In this document: positions 23,160 to 34,829 of the stretch, one piece after another
Layout of the letters: every line of letters begins with the position of its first letter
Numbering within the stretch: the stretch's first letter is position 1
DNA from: Locusta migratoria
Lineage: Eukaryota; Arthropoda; Insecta; Orthoptera; Acrididae
Assembly: GCA_026315105.1 (NCBI GenBank)
Contig: CM048745.1
Span: 757,221,006 to 757,285,005 of the forward strand
DNA: 64,000 bases
Direction: 5' to 3'
Position numbers and translations under genes: made by a program
The notes under the pieces: generated by a model
Databases searched by the model: none
Told to the model about the DNA's origin: nothing
The model's input: only the letters and a program-made list of their open reading frames with translations

Positions 23160-26100
23160 AACGAGCTGCCCTTCTCTGAATCTTCTCAATGTCTTCCATC
23201 AGTCCCACCTGATGAGGGTCCCACAAGGGGCAACAGCGTCAATTACAACGAACTGTGTCCTTTCTGATAGGAAATCGTGAATCCAATCGCACAGTTGGGG
23301 AGATATTCCATAAGCATGCAATTTCTTTAGAAGCCACTTGTGGGGGTACAGTGTCAAAAGACTTCCGGAAATCCAGAAATATGGAATCGATTTGAGATTC
23401 CTTGTCGATGGCACTTAACACATCATGTGAATAAAGGGCAAGCTGCGTTTCACAAGAGCGATACTTTCTGAATCTGTGTTGACTATTGGTTAATAGGTAG
23501 TTCTCTTTGAGGTGGTTCATAATATTCAAACAAAGTATATGTTCCAAAATCCTATTGCAAATCGATGTCAATGAGATTGGCCTGTAATTTTGGGGATCAC
23601 TCTTATTGTCTTTCTTGAATATTGGAGTAACTTGGGCAACTTTCCAGTCTTTGGGTATGGATCTTTTTCTGAGTGATTGGTTGTAAATGATAGCTAACTA
23701 TGGAGCTATTGCATCAGTATACTCTGAGAGGAATATAGTTGGTATACAATCTGGCCTGGAAGATTTGTTTTTGTTTAGTGACTTAAGTTGTTTTACTACT
23801 CCAGGGACATCTATATTTTGCATGATGGCAGCTGTTCTTGGTTTGAATTCTGGAATTTTCACTTTTTCTTCTTTGGTGAACGAATTTCGGAAAGCTGTGT
23901 TTAGTAATTCTGCCTTAGCAGTACTGTCATCAGCAGTATTACCAATGCTATCACGTAGTGGGTGTATTGTTTGTGTTTTACCGCTAGTGTACTTCACATA
24001 TGACCAGAATTTCTTTGGATTTTCTGCAAGATTATGAGACAGGATTTCGTTGTGGTAACTACTAGAGGCTTCTCGCATTGAAGTCCGTGCTAGGTTGCTA
24101 GTCTCAGTAAAAGATTGCCAGTCTTGTGGATTCTGTGTTTTTTTAAATTTGGCATGCGTCTTTCTTTGTTTCTGCAACAGTGATCTGAGCTGTTTTGTGT
24201 ACCACGGGGGTCAGCTCCCTCTTCTATTAATTTATTTGGTATAAATCTCTCGATTGCTACTGGTATTATGTCTTTGAAAGTAAGCCACAACTGATCTACA
24301 CTCGCATTTTTAGTTTTGAAAGACTGGAGACTATCACTAAGGAAAGCGTGAAGTGAATTTTTATCTGCTTTATTGACTAGATATATTTTTCATTTATTTT
24401 TGGTGCATTTGGGAATTTCGACATTTAGTCTCGCTAATACAACTCGATGTTCGCTAATCTCTGTATCTGTTTTGATGCTCTTTACTAGCTCCGGATTATT
24501 TGTTGCTAGGAGATCAAGGGTATGTTTGCAACCACTTACTATTCTAGCGGGTTCATGAACTAACTGTTCAAAGTAGTTTTCAGAAAAAGCATTCAGAACT
24601 AGTTCCGACGATGTTTTATATTTGCTGCCGGTTTTGAATACGTAATTATGCCAACATATTGAGGGCAAATTAAAGTCGCCACTGATTATAATAGTATGCT
24701 TCGGATACGTATTTGAAATGTGATTCAAGCTTTCTTTGAATATTTCGGCAACCGCACCGTCTGACTCGGGGGCTGATAAAAAAATCCAATTATTAGTTTA
24801 TTACAGTTGTCAGGTATACCCTCTACCCAGACCTACTCACAGGAAGTATCTGCCTCAATTTTGACGCAGGATAAACTGTTTGTAGCAGCAATAAACATGA
24901 CACCCACTTTTTTATTTATTCTGTCCTTTCTGAAGACCATTTGGCCCTTTGAAAAAAGGGCTTATCTCAGGTGTCAGCCAGCTTTCAGAACCTATAACAA
25001 TTTGTGCCTCAGTACTTTCTATCAGTGCTTGGAGCTCTGGAACTTTCCCAATACAGCTACGACAATTTACAACTGTTATACCAATGGTTTCTAGATCTGC
25101 TTTCTTCCTGTGTCTGACCTGCCCCCTTTGAGACTGAAACCCATTTTGTGTATTCCCAAGGCCCTCTAACCTAAAAAACTGCCCAGCCCACGCCACAAAG
25201 CCCCCGCTAACCGTGTAGCTGCTTCCTGAGTATAGTGGACTCCTGACCTATTTAGTGGGACCCGAAAACCCACCACCCTTTGGCGCAAGTCGAGGAATCT
25301 GCAGAACCGTCCGAGCCTCTGATTCAGACCCTCCACTCAGCTCTGAACCAAAGGTCCGCAGTCAGTCTTGTCGACAATGCTGCAGATGGTGAGCTCCACT
25401 TTCATCTTGCAAGCAAGACTGGCAGTCTTTACCACTTCTGATAGCCGCTCAAAACCAGAGAGGATCTCTTCCGATCCAAAGCGACACTCATCATTGGTAC
25501 TAACATGAGCCATGACCTGCAGCTGGCTGCACCCTGTGCTCATATGGCATCTGGGAGGACCTGTTCCACATCTGGAATGACTCCCCCTAAGGGGCTCCAT
25601 CACCCGCCAAACATTGGAGCTCTCAACTACTAACAAACCCAACCTCTGAGAGTGCCCGGATCTTGAAGGCAGAGGGACGAGTACAGGACAAGTGACACCA
25701 TCTGCGTCAGGAACATCCTCTGCCACAGACAGCGCCTCGAATCTGTTAGCAAGACTAACTGGGGAGGCCTCCACTTCGGTCCCCCGGGGAGTCTTACGCT
25801 GCCTGACACGCACTGAGGAGACCTCCAAATCCACCACGGATTGGGAGGAGACCTCTTTGCGGACAGTGAGCGGGCTGGCCACAGCCGCAGGCCAATCAGA
25901 GGGCACAACATATGCACAGGGCATCTGCTGCACCCCCGCAAGCGGCCCACAGCAGCGGCGCCCACCCACCGCAGTCTCAAGCATTGCCAGCGAAGCCAAC
26001 GCCGCATGAAGCTGTGAGCAAAGAGTCACCAACTCTGCCTCCATCTGTTCGCAGCAGTCACAGTTCCTAGACATTCTAAAAACCTATGTTTCTTCCAAGT

Positions 26101-26340
26101 AAGTACGTCTGAGGACAGAGAAGTCAGATAAACAGTGACCTTCGAAAAATATGAACCTAACACTAAACTGTTTATTAATATACACGAGCTAATAAATCAA
26201 AATATCAACAACTGAACGTGATTCTTAATAAATAAACACGCGAGCACACTAAAGTATAAAGAACTGCAAAAGAAAGTACACATGAAATGAAAGTAAGTCG
26301 CTTCTATTAAGAAGCCCGTTACCGTACAATGTGGGGCTGC
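23160..26340 (-). mobile_element. CR1/Jockey-like LINE, nearly full length but with RT core deleted
   Basis: Minus frames in order: ORF1-like protein 26074-25337 (N-terminal Cys and coiled-coil region, later AHVSTND resembling the ORF1 esterase-like segment of some LINEs), endonuclease 25196-24390 (ITVVNCRSCIGKVPELQALI, IISGDFNLPSICW, EHRVV) and reverse transcriptase 24177-23239 (KNKSSRPDCIP, SQHRFRKYRSCETQL, FLDFRKSFDTV). Near 23235 the sequence jumps from FLSERTQFVVID directly to the CPLWDPHQVG-type 3' region, so the palm with the catalytic Asp pair is missing. 26080-26340 is the 5' untranslated region. The 63155-63990 copy keeps the missing part. Confidence 0.85.
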
Positions 26341-26384
26341 TGCTGGTCATGTGTGCACTGGCCGGCGGTAACTGAGCAACTTAT

Positions 26385-26440
26385 CATGAGTGGTTGTCTT
26401 AACCAATTTGGCTATCTGTGCACGCTTCCTACATTCATAC
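26385..26440 (-). repeat. tRNA-derived SINE head fragment
   Basis: CTTAACCAATTTGGCTAT followed by GCACGCTTCCT matches the block at 8660-8705 (CTTAACCAATTAGGCTAT, CATGCTTCCT). Only the A-box side is seen. Confidence 0.45.
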
Positions 26441-26839
26441 AATCCTCCATATATCACATTGTTTACATCCTTCATAGTCCATGATATTCATCATTTAATG
26501 TTCACAACATTACTTGACTTCCTGCAAGAGGGAGAATAAAACTATGAGGAATTGAGACAATGGCGTTATTGTCGTACACCAATCTAGGCTAGTAATACTG
26601 TTCTTTCAGAGATGCAAGTATGTATTACTTCCATATCTAAGAGAACATATAAAATGTTCTGAGAGGTTGCAACAGTGTCCTAGAACATTTAAGCCCAATT
26701 TTCTTACATCAGAGGGGGTTTTCTGTAACAGAAAGAATCAATGCATGACCTTGTAATTAGGTTAAGTCTCTAAACAAGGACCATAGTAAGCCATTTTCTG
26801 AATTAACAATGGAAAGGCCATTCAATAACATGAAAATAG

Positions 26840-27900
26840 ATAGCAACTCACTATAAAGACCATCACTGAACTGCTGACTGACATGTAGAAAAGACAACCA
26901 CATTCACATAATATTTTGGCCACGGCTTTCATCAGATTCACACAATCACCTAGGCAAAACTCATTCAAATAAGCACCATTTCCCACCACTTTGGCACAAC
27001 ATGCATCTTGACAGTGATTCAGGAGGGGAAGGAGTATGATGCAGGGCAAAGGTGGAGATACAACATTCCTCACTGCCCAGTGGCATGTAAAGACACTAAG
27101 AGGTGAGAATAAGAGATACAGTTTCAGCTGCAGTAGATGTATAAGGGGGGGGGGGGGAGAGAGAAAAAGGGGAGGTGCAGATGGAGGGAGGAGGGCAGGG
27201 CAGGAGAGATACGTGATACACAGTTGGCAGTGAGACATGGATTTGGGAAGTGGTGTAGAATAGGAGGGAATGGGGGAACTGTTATGTGTATAGGACAGTA
27301 TGTAACTTAAGGTTGAGGACAGGTTGATTTTTTGGGATGACAGAATGTGCTGTAAGGGCAGCTCCCATCTGCAAAGTTCAGAAGATCTGTTTGTCTGTGG
27401 GTAGAGGGGAGGATCCAGATTGCTTGGGTTGTAAAGCAGGCTTTAAAATTGAGCATGTTATATTAAGCTGCTTGATGTGCTAAAAGGTGGCTCACCCTGC
27501 TTTTGGCAAATATTTGATGGTGACCGTTCCTTATGATGGACATATTGTTGGTATACCACTGTAAAAAACTGTCAAGTGATAGGTAAATTACATGGTTGCT
27601 TTCTCAGGTGGCCCATTCTCAGATGGGGTAGGATAAGCCTGTGACAGGGCTGGAATAGAAAGTGCTGAATGGGTGAAGGTCCTGCATCAGGGTCTTCCAA
27701 AAGGGTATGATTCCTCTAGTAAGGGGTTGGGTTTGTGAGTGGCAGAGGGATGGACTCGGATGTTATGGAGGATTTATGGGTAGTGGAACACCATGTTAAG
27801 AGGGTTCAAAAGGATCTTGGGTAAGATGTCACTCATTTCAGGGCATGATGACAGATAACCTAAGCCCTGACAAAGGGCGTGGTCCACTTATTCCTTTCCC
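26840..27900. mobile_element. Unclassified repeat, related at its left end to the 6048-6650 element
   Basis: GCAACTCACTATAAAGACCA, GAACTGCTGACTGACATG and ACCACATTCACATAATATTT match the ends of the 6048-6650 element. The body is G-rich, with a 13-base G run at 27145-27157, and carries broken minus frames without a known domain. No matching right end was found, so the copy may be truncated. Confidence 0.4.
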
Positions 27901-27914
27901 AAAGAAAAAAAGAA

Positions 27915-28165
27915 AGGATGGAAATTTAAGTTTAATGTCCTGTTTACAGCATGATCATTAGATATGGAGTTAACACTCAGATTTATCAGTAGGGACTGGG
28001 AATGAAATTGCCCATGCCCTTTCAAAGGAACCACCCCAGCAGTTGCCTAGCATGATTTAAGGAAATAATGAAAAAAACAAAATCTGGATGGTCAGAGATG
28101 GATTTAAACCACAGTCCTTGTGAATGTGAGTCTACTGTGTTATTACTGCACCACCTCACTCATTG
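27915..28165 (-). repeat. SINE, nearly full copy (CATTAGATATGGAG family)
   Basis: The plus strand reads ATGATCATTAGATATGGAG, CCCATGCCCTTTCAAAGGAA, CAGTTGCCTAGCATGATTTA and ends TATTACTGCACCACCTCACT. That last part is the reverse complement of the tRNA-derived head, so the SINE lies on the minus strand. It is the same family as 13455-13575. It ends 28 bases before the 5' LTR of the Gypsy element. Confidence 0.7.
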
Positions 28166-28192
28166 TGTGTTTCAGTGCATGGGTGGTTTGTA

Positions 28193-28613
28193 TGGTATCC
28201 CGGCACACCGAGTTTGACAGCCTGCCAGACTACATTGACTGTGACAGCGGCCGTCTGGTGGCGCGCACAGCATACGAGCGCTGCCATCGCCACTAGAGCG
28301 CTGCACGCAGTGGCGCATCTACCGCGCCGGTCATCTGCACAGAGAGCCACACTATTTAGGGCCCAGAGCCGCAGCTCGCTCCTCAGTCGTGTGTTGACTG
28401 CGCTCAGTATATGTTCGGCATTCAGTTGTTATCTGGCATTGTACTTGGCTCCATCCCGGTTCCGATTGGCTTAAGCTTTGGTCTGTCTTTTCCATTTAGT
28501 TGTTGTCATTGTTTATCACCTCTGTGATCTGGTATAGTGTTTATCGTTAGCGGCGACACTTGGTCGGTCGGATGTCGCTAGTCGCGCCCGACCCCGTCCG
28601 ACCTTCGGTCACA
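28193..28613 (+). repeat. 5' LTR of the Gypsy element
   Basis: 421 bases, TGGTATCC to GGTCACA, same length as the 3' LTR. It starts 28 bases after the SINE at 27915-28165. Confidence 0.88.
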
Positions 28614-28630
28614 GTAATTGAAGATGTCTC

Positions 28631-29338
28631 ATGGATGAACGGCTTGTGCAACTCATGGAGCAGCAACAACAACAACAACAACAGCTGTTCCTACAGCAAC
28701 AACAAACTGATTTGTTACGACAGTAAATTCAACTTCTGGCGGAACGCTTACAGGTTCAGGGTTCACAACCCGTCCAAGCAGTTGTCACGTCGTCGACGGA
28801 TTTTCGCCCTCCAGCATTTCTGCCATTTAACAACACCAAAGAGGATTGGGATATTTACTTACAGCAGCTGAAACAGCACTTTGCCGCATTTCAGGTCTCT
28901 GATGACACGCTACAACGCTCGCTTTTTCTTTCTTGGGCTTCCCCCGAGACGTTTTTCTTACTGATGAAGTTGGCCCCCCTCTCAACTCCAGTGGCACTGA
29001 TGTTCGAGGAAATGTGCACCACATTGCTTTAAAATTATTATTTGCAATGATTTCACATTGTCACATCGCGCCTCGAATTCCACCAGTATCACAAACAGCC
29101 AGGTCAATCATATTGGTCATGGGTGACGGATTTGCAAGGACTGAGTCGGCGTTGCGATTTCACGTGCTCTAACCCGTCTTGTAAAACCTCCTATGCTGAC
29201 TCTCTCATCTGTGATGTTGTCATTCAGTTGGCTCCAGATCCAGAAGTGCGGACGGAAGCCCTCAAGCTGGATGACCCCTCTCTGGAGGACTTCCTGAAGA
29301 TTGCACATCCTTTCAAAGATTGCACAGGCGGTGACTGA
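28631..29338 (+). pseudogene. Gypsy gag remnant
   Basis: Begins MDERLVQLMEQQ with a CAA-repeat-encoded glutamine tract (about 28663-28705), then the capsid-like stretch FRPPAFLPFNNTKEDWDIYLQQLKQHF. Several stops and shifts break it. The Gln-rich N terminus followed by a W..Y..QL..F segment is typical of arthropod K02A2.6-like Gypsy gag proteins. Confidence 0.65.
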
Positions 29339-30062
29339 GCACCTCAAGGCTCGTCCTCAGGTAGCAACTGCACAACCGCCACAAAGGGCAAGTAATGTTC
29401 GGAAGGTCTTGCCCCACCGGCAACGTTGTGATCCATCCCTCTCTGATGTGTCCATCTCCGTTCTGTTTGTCAGTTATCGGCAGGACAGTCACCCTCGACT
29501 CCTTAAGGGGACAGTTCATGAACTGCAGGCTATCGTTCCCCAAGGTGATTCTTTTGCTACCAAATTGTTTATTGATCTCAGAATAGCTAACCAAGACGTC
29601 CGCTTCCAAGTGGACACAGGGACGATGGTCTCCCTAGTGAACCTCATGACATATGCCCGTGTCGGTTATCCAGAATTGGACCCGCCCTCTCGCAGGTTGG
29701 TAGCATATGGTGACAGCGCGATCCCTCTGAAAGGACAATTTACCACTTTGGCAGTTTACAAAATGGTTACACGTCCTGTAACCCTTCTTGTGGTCAATAG
29801 CCACTCACCTGGAAACATTTTTGGCCTCGATGCATTCTCACTGTTTGGGTTCTCCATTTCCGATGAGGTGCAGGTCATCTCCGACACAGTTGCTTTCCAG
29901 GAACTCGACGACCTTTGTGCATCTGTTGCATGTCTGTTTGAACCGGGTCCAGGGTGTGCCACCAATTTTGAGGCACATATTACTTTATGCCCATATGCGG
30001 TGCCAAGTTTCTGCCGTGCACGCCCTCTTCTGGTCTCCCTGCGGATGGCGGCAAAGCTGTAA
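29339..30062 (+). pseudogene. Gypsy aspartic protease region
   Basis: One frame stays open from 29301 to 30062. It holds the retropepsin active site VDTGTMVSLVN at about 29609-29641 (Asp-Thr-Gly kept, followed by Thr-Met instead of the usual Ala/Ser) and a GLDAFSLFGF segment corresponding to the second conserved loop. Downstream SFCRARPLLVSLRMA leads into the reverse transcriptase, after a stop at 30060. Confidence 0.75.
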
Positions 30063-30700
30063 CTAGACCATCTGCATGCCGCTGGAGTCATCAAACCTGG
30101 CAAAACGGGAGTCTGGGCCACACCAGTGGTACTCAAGCCCAATGGCGCCCTCCGCCTTTGTGGTGATTTTGAATCCACCATCAATGCCCAGGCACAGGTC
30201 GAAACCTACCCAATTCCATGGCAAGAGGACCTCCTCACAAAGCTTGTTGGAAGAGAATACTTTTCTAAGATAGATCTGGCTGACGCCCATTTGCAAATCC
30301 CGCTCGATGTGGAATCTCAATGAATTGTGGTCATCAATACCCCTTTTGGTCTTTACAAATGCAAACGTTTACCCTTTGGGATTTCTTCGGCTCCACCCAT
30401 CTTCCAGAGGTAACTCGAACAATTAACCTATACCCGGTTGTGCCAACTATCTTGACGATGTCATCGTTACTGGGGCAACATGCCAGGAGCACTTGCATAA
30501 CCTCCACACTCTCTTTACCACATTGCGGGATGCAGGAACAGGTCGAATACCTTGGCTACTTGCTCTCCAAAGACAGAATCCAGCCCACAGATCGCAATGT
30601 ATCGGTGGTCGATGCTCTACCATGCCCCCAAAACCTACAGGAATTGCAGGCATTTTTGGGACAGGTGAACTATTATGCATAGTTCCTTCCACAAGCATCC
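30063..30700 (+). pseudogene. Gypsy reverse transcriptase remnant
   Basis: LDHLHAAGVIKPGKTGVW, YPIPWQEDLLTKL and FSKIDLADAHLQIPLD (motif A) read in frame to 30323, where a stop interrupts. TPFGLYKCKRLPFGISSAP follows the stop. The YLDDV motif region near 30450 is frameshifted, and the connection region (LGYLLSKDRIQPTD) is in another frame. Non-functional. Confidence 0.8.
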
Positions 30701-31270
30701 CACATTATGCACCCACTTAACTGTCTCCAGAAGAAAAGTGTGCAGTTCCGGTGGTCTGATGCTTGTGAGCATTCCTTTCAACGGCTAAAGCGCCTGTTCG
30801 TTCGGCACCCTGCCTTACGTCCTTTTCTCCATCAAGTCCCCTTGTTTTGGCAGCGGACGCATCTCCATACAACATTGGAGCAGTGTTGGCACACCGCAAT
30901 GATGGTGGTACTGAACAACTGATGGCCTATGCATCCAAGCCCCAGATGCCTGCTCAAAGGAACTACTCTCAGACAGAAAAGGAGGCTTTGGCAATCGTCT
31001 ATGTAGTTAAGAAATTCCATGTGTATCTTTTTGGGGCCAAATTACGGACCACAAACTGTTGGTAGCTCTATTTGGGCCACACTCTCGGCTCCCAGAGCGT
31101 ATGGCCCAAAGACTCCAGCGTTGGGCTCTATTTCTTAGTTCATAAAACTACACCATTAAGTACAAGCCTACTACACAACACACCAATGCAGACGCCCTTT
31201 CTCATCTGCCTTCAGGACCTGACCCAGCAATTGACCGACATGAAGTCTCCTGTTTTCACATTGATCTGGA
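30701..31270 (+). pseudogene. Gypsy RNase H remnant
   Basis: FRWSDACEHSFQRLKRLF, then after a frameshift AADASPYNIGAVLAHRNDGG and NYSQTEKEALAIVYVVKKFH give the RNase H fold of Gypsy elements with its first Asp and its Glu kept. Later sequence up to 31270 corresponds to the tether but is broken. Confidence 0.8.
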
Positions 31271-31423
31271 ATGGTAAAATACCGTAGATGGGTTCCCTAT
31301 CACAGCCATGCGCATATTGCTGCAGACACACAGGTCATCCATCATGTGCTTCATGGGTGGCCCACTTACTTCCCAAAGTCAACGGCTTCACAGCTACAGG
31401 CCTGGTCCCATCGCTCTCATTGA

Positions 31424-32104
31424 TTGTCTGTCATTGATGGTGTTCTCCTGCTCGATGCAGAGGGCAGATACACATCGTGTGGTTATCCCACCTGCCCTCT
31501 CCATCGGGGGCATTGGGGTATGTCACATATGAAATCCCTGGCCAGTAGACATGTTTATTGGCTGGGTCTGAACAAAGATATGGAGGCCATCGTCCACCAT
31601 TGCCCCACTTGTGCTAAGCACCAGGCTGCTCCAGCCCAATCTTTCTCTCCCTGGCCTGCTCCACGTCACCCATGGGACCGCATCCATCTTGACTTTGCGG
31701 GCCTCTTTCTGGGATCTATGTGGCTTATTGTCATTGATGCCTATTCTCACTACACCTATGTTGTCAGCATGGCATCCACCACCACGACGGCCACACTCCA
31801 TGTCCTCACATAAATTCTGGCTATCGAGGGTCTATTCCGTACCATCGTCTCTGACAATGGGCCCCAGTTTACAGCGGTGGCCTTTGGGCAGTTTTGTGAT
31901 GCCCATGGCATCAAACACCTGTTTAGTCCCCCATTCCACCCAGCCTCAAATGGCACTGTTGAGTGGCTGGTGCGAACATTCAAACAACAAATGTTGAAAT
32001 CTGTGGGCACCTCCACCACCTCAGCAGCTCTCAATTTATTCATGAGTACCTACAGAACTACCCCTATCCAGGATCGTAGCCTGGCAAAACTCCTCCACGG
32101 CTGA
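31424..32104 (+). pseudogene. Gypsy integrase remnant
   Basis: The HHCC zinc-binding region reads HRGHWGMSHMKSLASRHVYW followed by HHCPTC. The catalytic core has the three acidic residues in DFAG, SDNGPQF and GTVEWLVRTFK, but a stop at 31811 splits the core between the first and second. 32105-32720, between the core and the 3' LTR, is Pro/Ser-rich and broken. Confidence 0.83.
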
Positions 32105-32780
32105 CAGCCACGCACCCTTCTCCATCTCTTGGCCTCACAGCCCTTGGAACCAAGGACCCGGTACACTGGGCGTTAAGCACCAGGTTCCACTGTGTGGGTC
32201 CGTTCCTATGGTACAAAGCCCTCATGGGTGTCGGCTACAGTAGTGGCCGCTCACGGGCGACACCTTGTCTCCGTCAACACTCAGGCGGGTTTGGAGTGAC
32301 GACATACTAACCAGCTTTGTCCTCATTTCCCTGCATCATCCCAACCAGTAGCATGCCCAGACTCGGAGCCCCCGCCATTCGCCATTGCCAATCCCCCAAC
32401 CGCACGGCTACAATCTGCGCTCTGGGGCATTGTCTGTGGCTCCAGTTGTTGCGGGTACAGAGGTGACACACTCTCAGCCACAACTGTGCTCACTGGGCAG
32501 ATCACCCTCCGACACACCTCAAGGACAGGGGCTCCATATGCGCCTTGGGGCAGCATCGGTGACACCAGGGGACAGGAGCATGGAGGTAGAGATCTCACCT
32601 CCCCATTCACCCTCTCGGCAATCGCCTTCCACACCGACGCATCCTTGTACCTCTCCGAAGGCCCCACATTCGTCCCCTGACTTAGCGGGCTCTGAAACTG
32701 GGAGACCACACGTGCCATAGTTCCACCTTCCTAAGCACCGTCCTGGCGCTTCCGTCCCAACACGCCCATTTCAGGGGGTC

Positions 32781-33201
32781 TGGTATCCTGGCACGATGAG
32801 TTTGAGAGCCTGCCAGACCACGTGGACTGTGACAGCAGCCGTTAGGTGGCACACACAGCCTATGAGCGCTGCCATCGCTACTAGAGCGCTGCATGCAGTG
32901 GCGCACCTACCGTGCCGGTCATCTGCACAGAGAGCCACACTGTTTAGGGCCCTGTGTCGCAGCTCGCTCCTCAGTCATGTGTTGACAGCGCTCGGTATAC
33001 GTTCGGCATTCAGTTGTTATCTGGCATCGTACTTGGCTCCGGCCCGGTTCCGATTGGCTTATGCTTTGGTCTGTCTTTTCCATTTAGTTGTTGTCATTGT
33101 TTGTTGCCTCTGTGGTGTCATGTAGTGTTTATCGTTAGCGACAACGCTTGGTCGGTCGGACATCGCTAGTCGCTCCTGACCCAGTCTGACCTTTGGTCAC
33201 A
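32781..33201 (+). repeat. 3' LTR of the Gypsy element
   Basis: 421 bases, aligned end to end with the 5' LTR without length change. Confidence 0.88.
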
Positions 33202-34829
33202 ATAGTTTGATTTTGAAAGGCACTGAATGACAAAGGTTATCAGTCCTGATCCAGTGCAACATTCTGTTGTAACACATTGTTGGGGATGGAGGGAGTATGG
33301 GTGGTGTGTGAAGAAATGACACAGGGACAGGCTAGTTTAATATGATCCACTTGCAAGGAGCTTCACTTCCAAGTGTGTGTTTTTGAGAGCCTCACTCTGA
33401 TCATGACTGATATTAAAGCATTAGAATTTCAATCTAACTTTCATGCTGTTGAGAAACAGTTTTATAATAGGTTTTGCTTGCTTTGGATTCAGACTCATCC
33501 TTGTCCAGGGCTTTTGGGTTGCTATTTTACAGCTGAGAGCAGGAATAAGTCCAAATGCCGATGCAGAGTATGCCAATCTGTAACCACAGATCAAATGATC
33601 AACAAGCTGCAGCCACACCACCACGATAATCAATGTAGATGCAAAGAACACGCAATGTAATGCACAATGATTTTTTAAAAATTTATTGAATGTACATTCA
33701 TGGCATAACATGCAATTATGCTTTATCCATGACAGGATTTCTTCCTTTTTTGTCACCAGTTACAATTGTTTAAAGTAAGGTAAATTGTCAGTTCTTTTAT
33801 TTATCATTTTCTTTTCATCCTACTGATTTTGTAATAAATGTATTAATAATACACAGTGTTTTCCTGAGTTAGAAATAGCTATCCCCTGATTACATGTATT
33901 AAAGAATCAGAGAATGTGCTTACGTAGAGGCTTAGCTTGATAGAAATATCTCGCTTAAATGCAGATGTCACAGTTAGGACAATGCAATAAATTGTATACC
34001 AATCAAATTGGTAGGGTGGGTTAAAGAGAGACTAATTAGTTAACCAGCATCTAATTAATTAAACTTCCCCAACTTAAAATTAATAATAAATCTGTTGTGC
34101 AAGAAAATAATTAACACCCCCTGCATACATCTGTTGACAGACTGGGTCTGGGGGATAGTATCTGTCTGTGAAGGCCTTTGGGAGACCTTCAGCATATTTG
34201 GTAAGGAAGTTCTTATCACTACAAATACACTATTCATAGGTGGGAATGCTGTGTGAGAGATTTTTTGATGTGGAACAATGGCAGATTTCAAATTGCAGGT
34301 ACTGTTGGATGGAGCCGTCAGTGAAGTAGAAGAGAACCAAGTGAAGCAGTTGGGTCTTCCTCCCAATTCATGTCTTCCACCCAAGTGTGTTTTACCTATT
34401 CCCACCCCTCTACTCTAATCCTTTTTGCTGTCCTGCTGACCAGTCAGTTTTCTTCCAGTCACATTTGTTGTCTTTGCCAACTCAAATGCAAATTACATCA
34501 TGGGAATAGCAAACAATATCCCAAGTCATCCTGTCATATTCCAAGGAACTCACAATACAATAAATGTATATGTAAAACAGCAACAAACCTCATAACAACC
34601 TAATCAATATTTGCCAATCTCATGGCGTAGGCCTACACATCAAAGACTACAATAATCACTTTGTAAGTTGAAATAAATTAAGTAATTAGATTACTCAATT
34701 CGCGTGGGATATGGTATTGTATACTGTCACCCAATTGGCTGCAACCAACAGAACAACAGAAACATTGACAACATCAGCAGGTAGAAAAAGTCATATACAC
34801 TATGGAATCACTAGTGTCCAATTTTTTGC
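33202..34829. other. Intron 4 of Atg7, nothing recognised
   Basis: AT-rich sequence with chance frames; the 111- and 116-codon minus frames show no motif. The TTAATTAATT-rich patch around 34050 may mark a repeat boundary. Confidence 0.35.

Larger units (their letters stand above)
28193..33201 (+). mobile_element. Gypsy-type LTR retrotransposon, complete in outline but inactive
   Basis: Two 421-base direct repeats (28193-28613 and 32781-33201) flank gag, protease, reverse transcriptase, RNase H and integrase remnants in Gypsy order. The LTRs begin TGGTATCC and end GGTCACA, and a G-rich polypurine tract (CAGGGGG, 32773-32779) precedes the 3' LTR. A hand count gives about 50 differences between the LTRs, roughly 12 percent, so the insertion is old. 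A clear target duplication and a convincing primer-binding site were not found. All coding domains contain stops or frameshifts. Confidence 0.9.
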
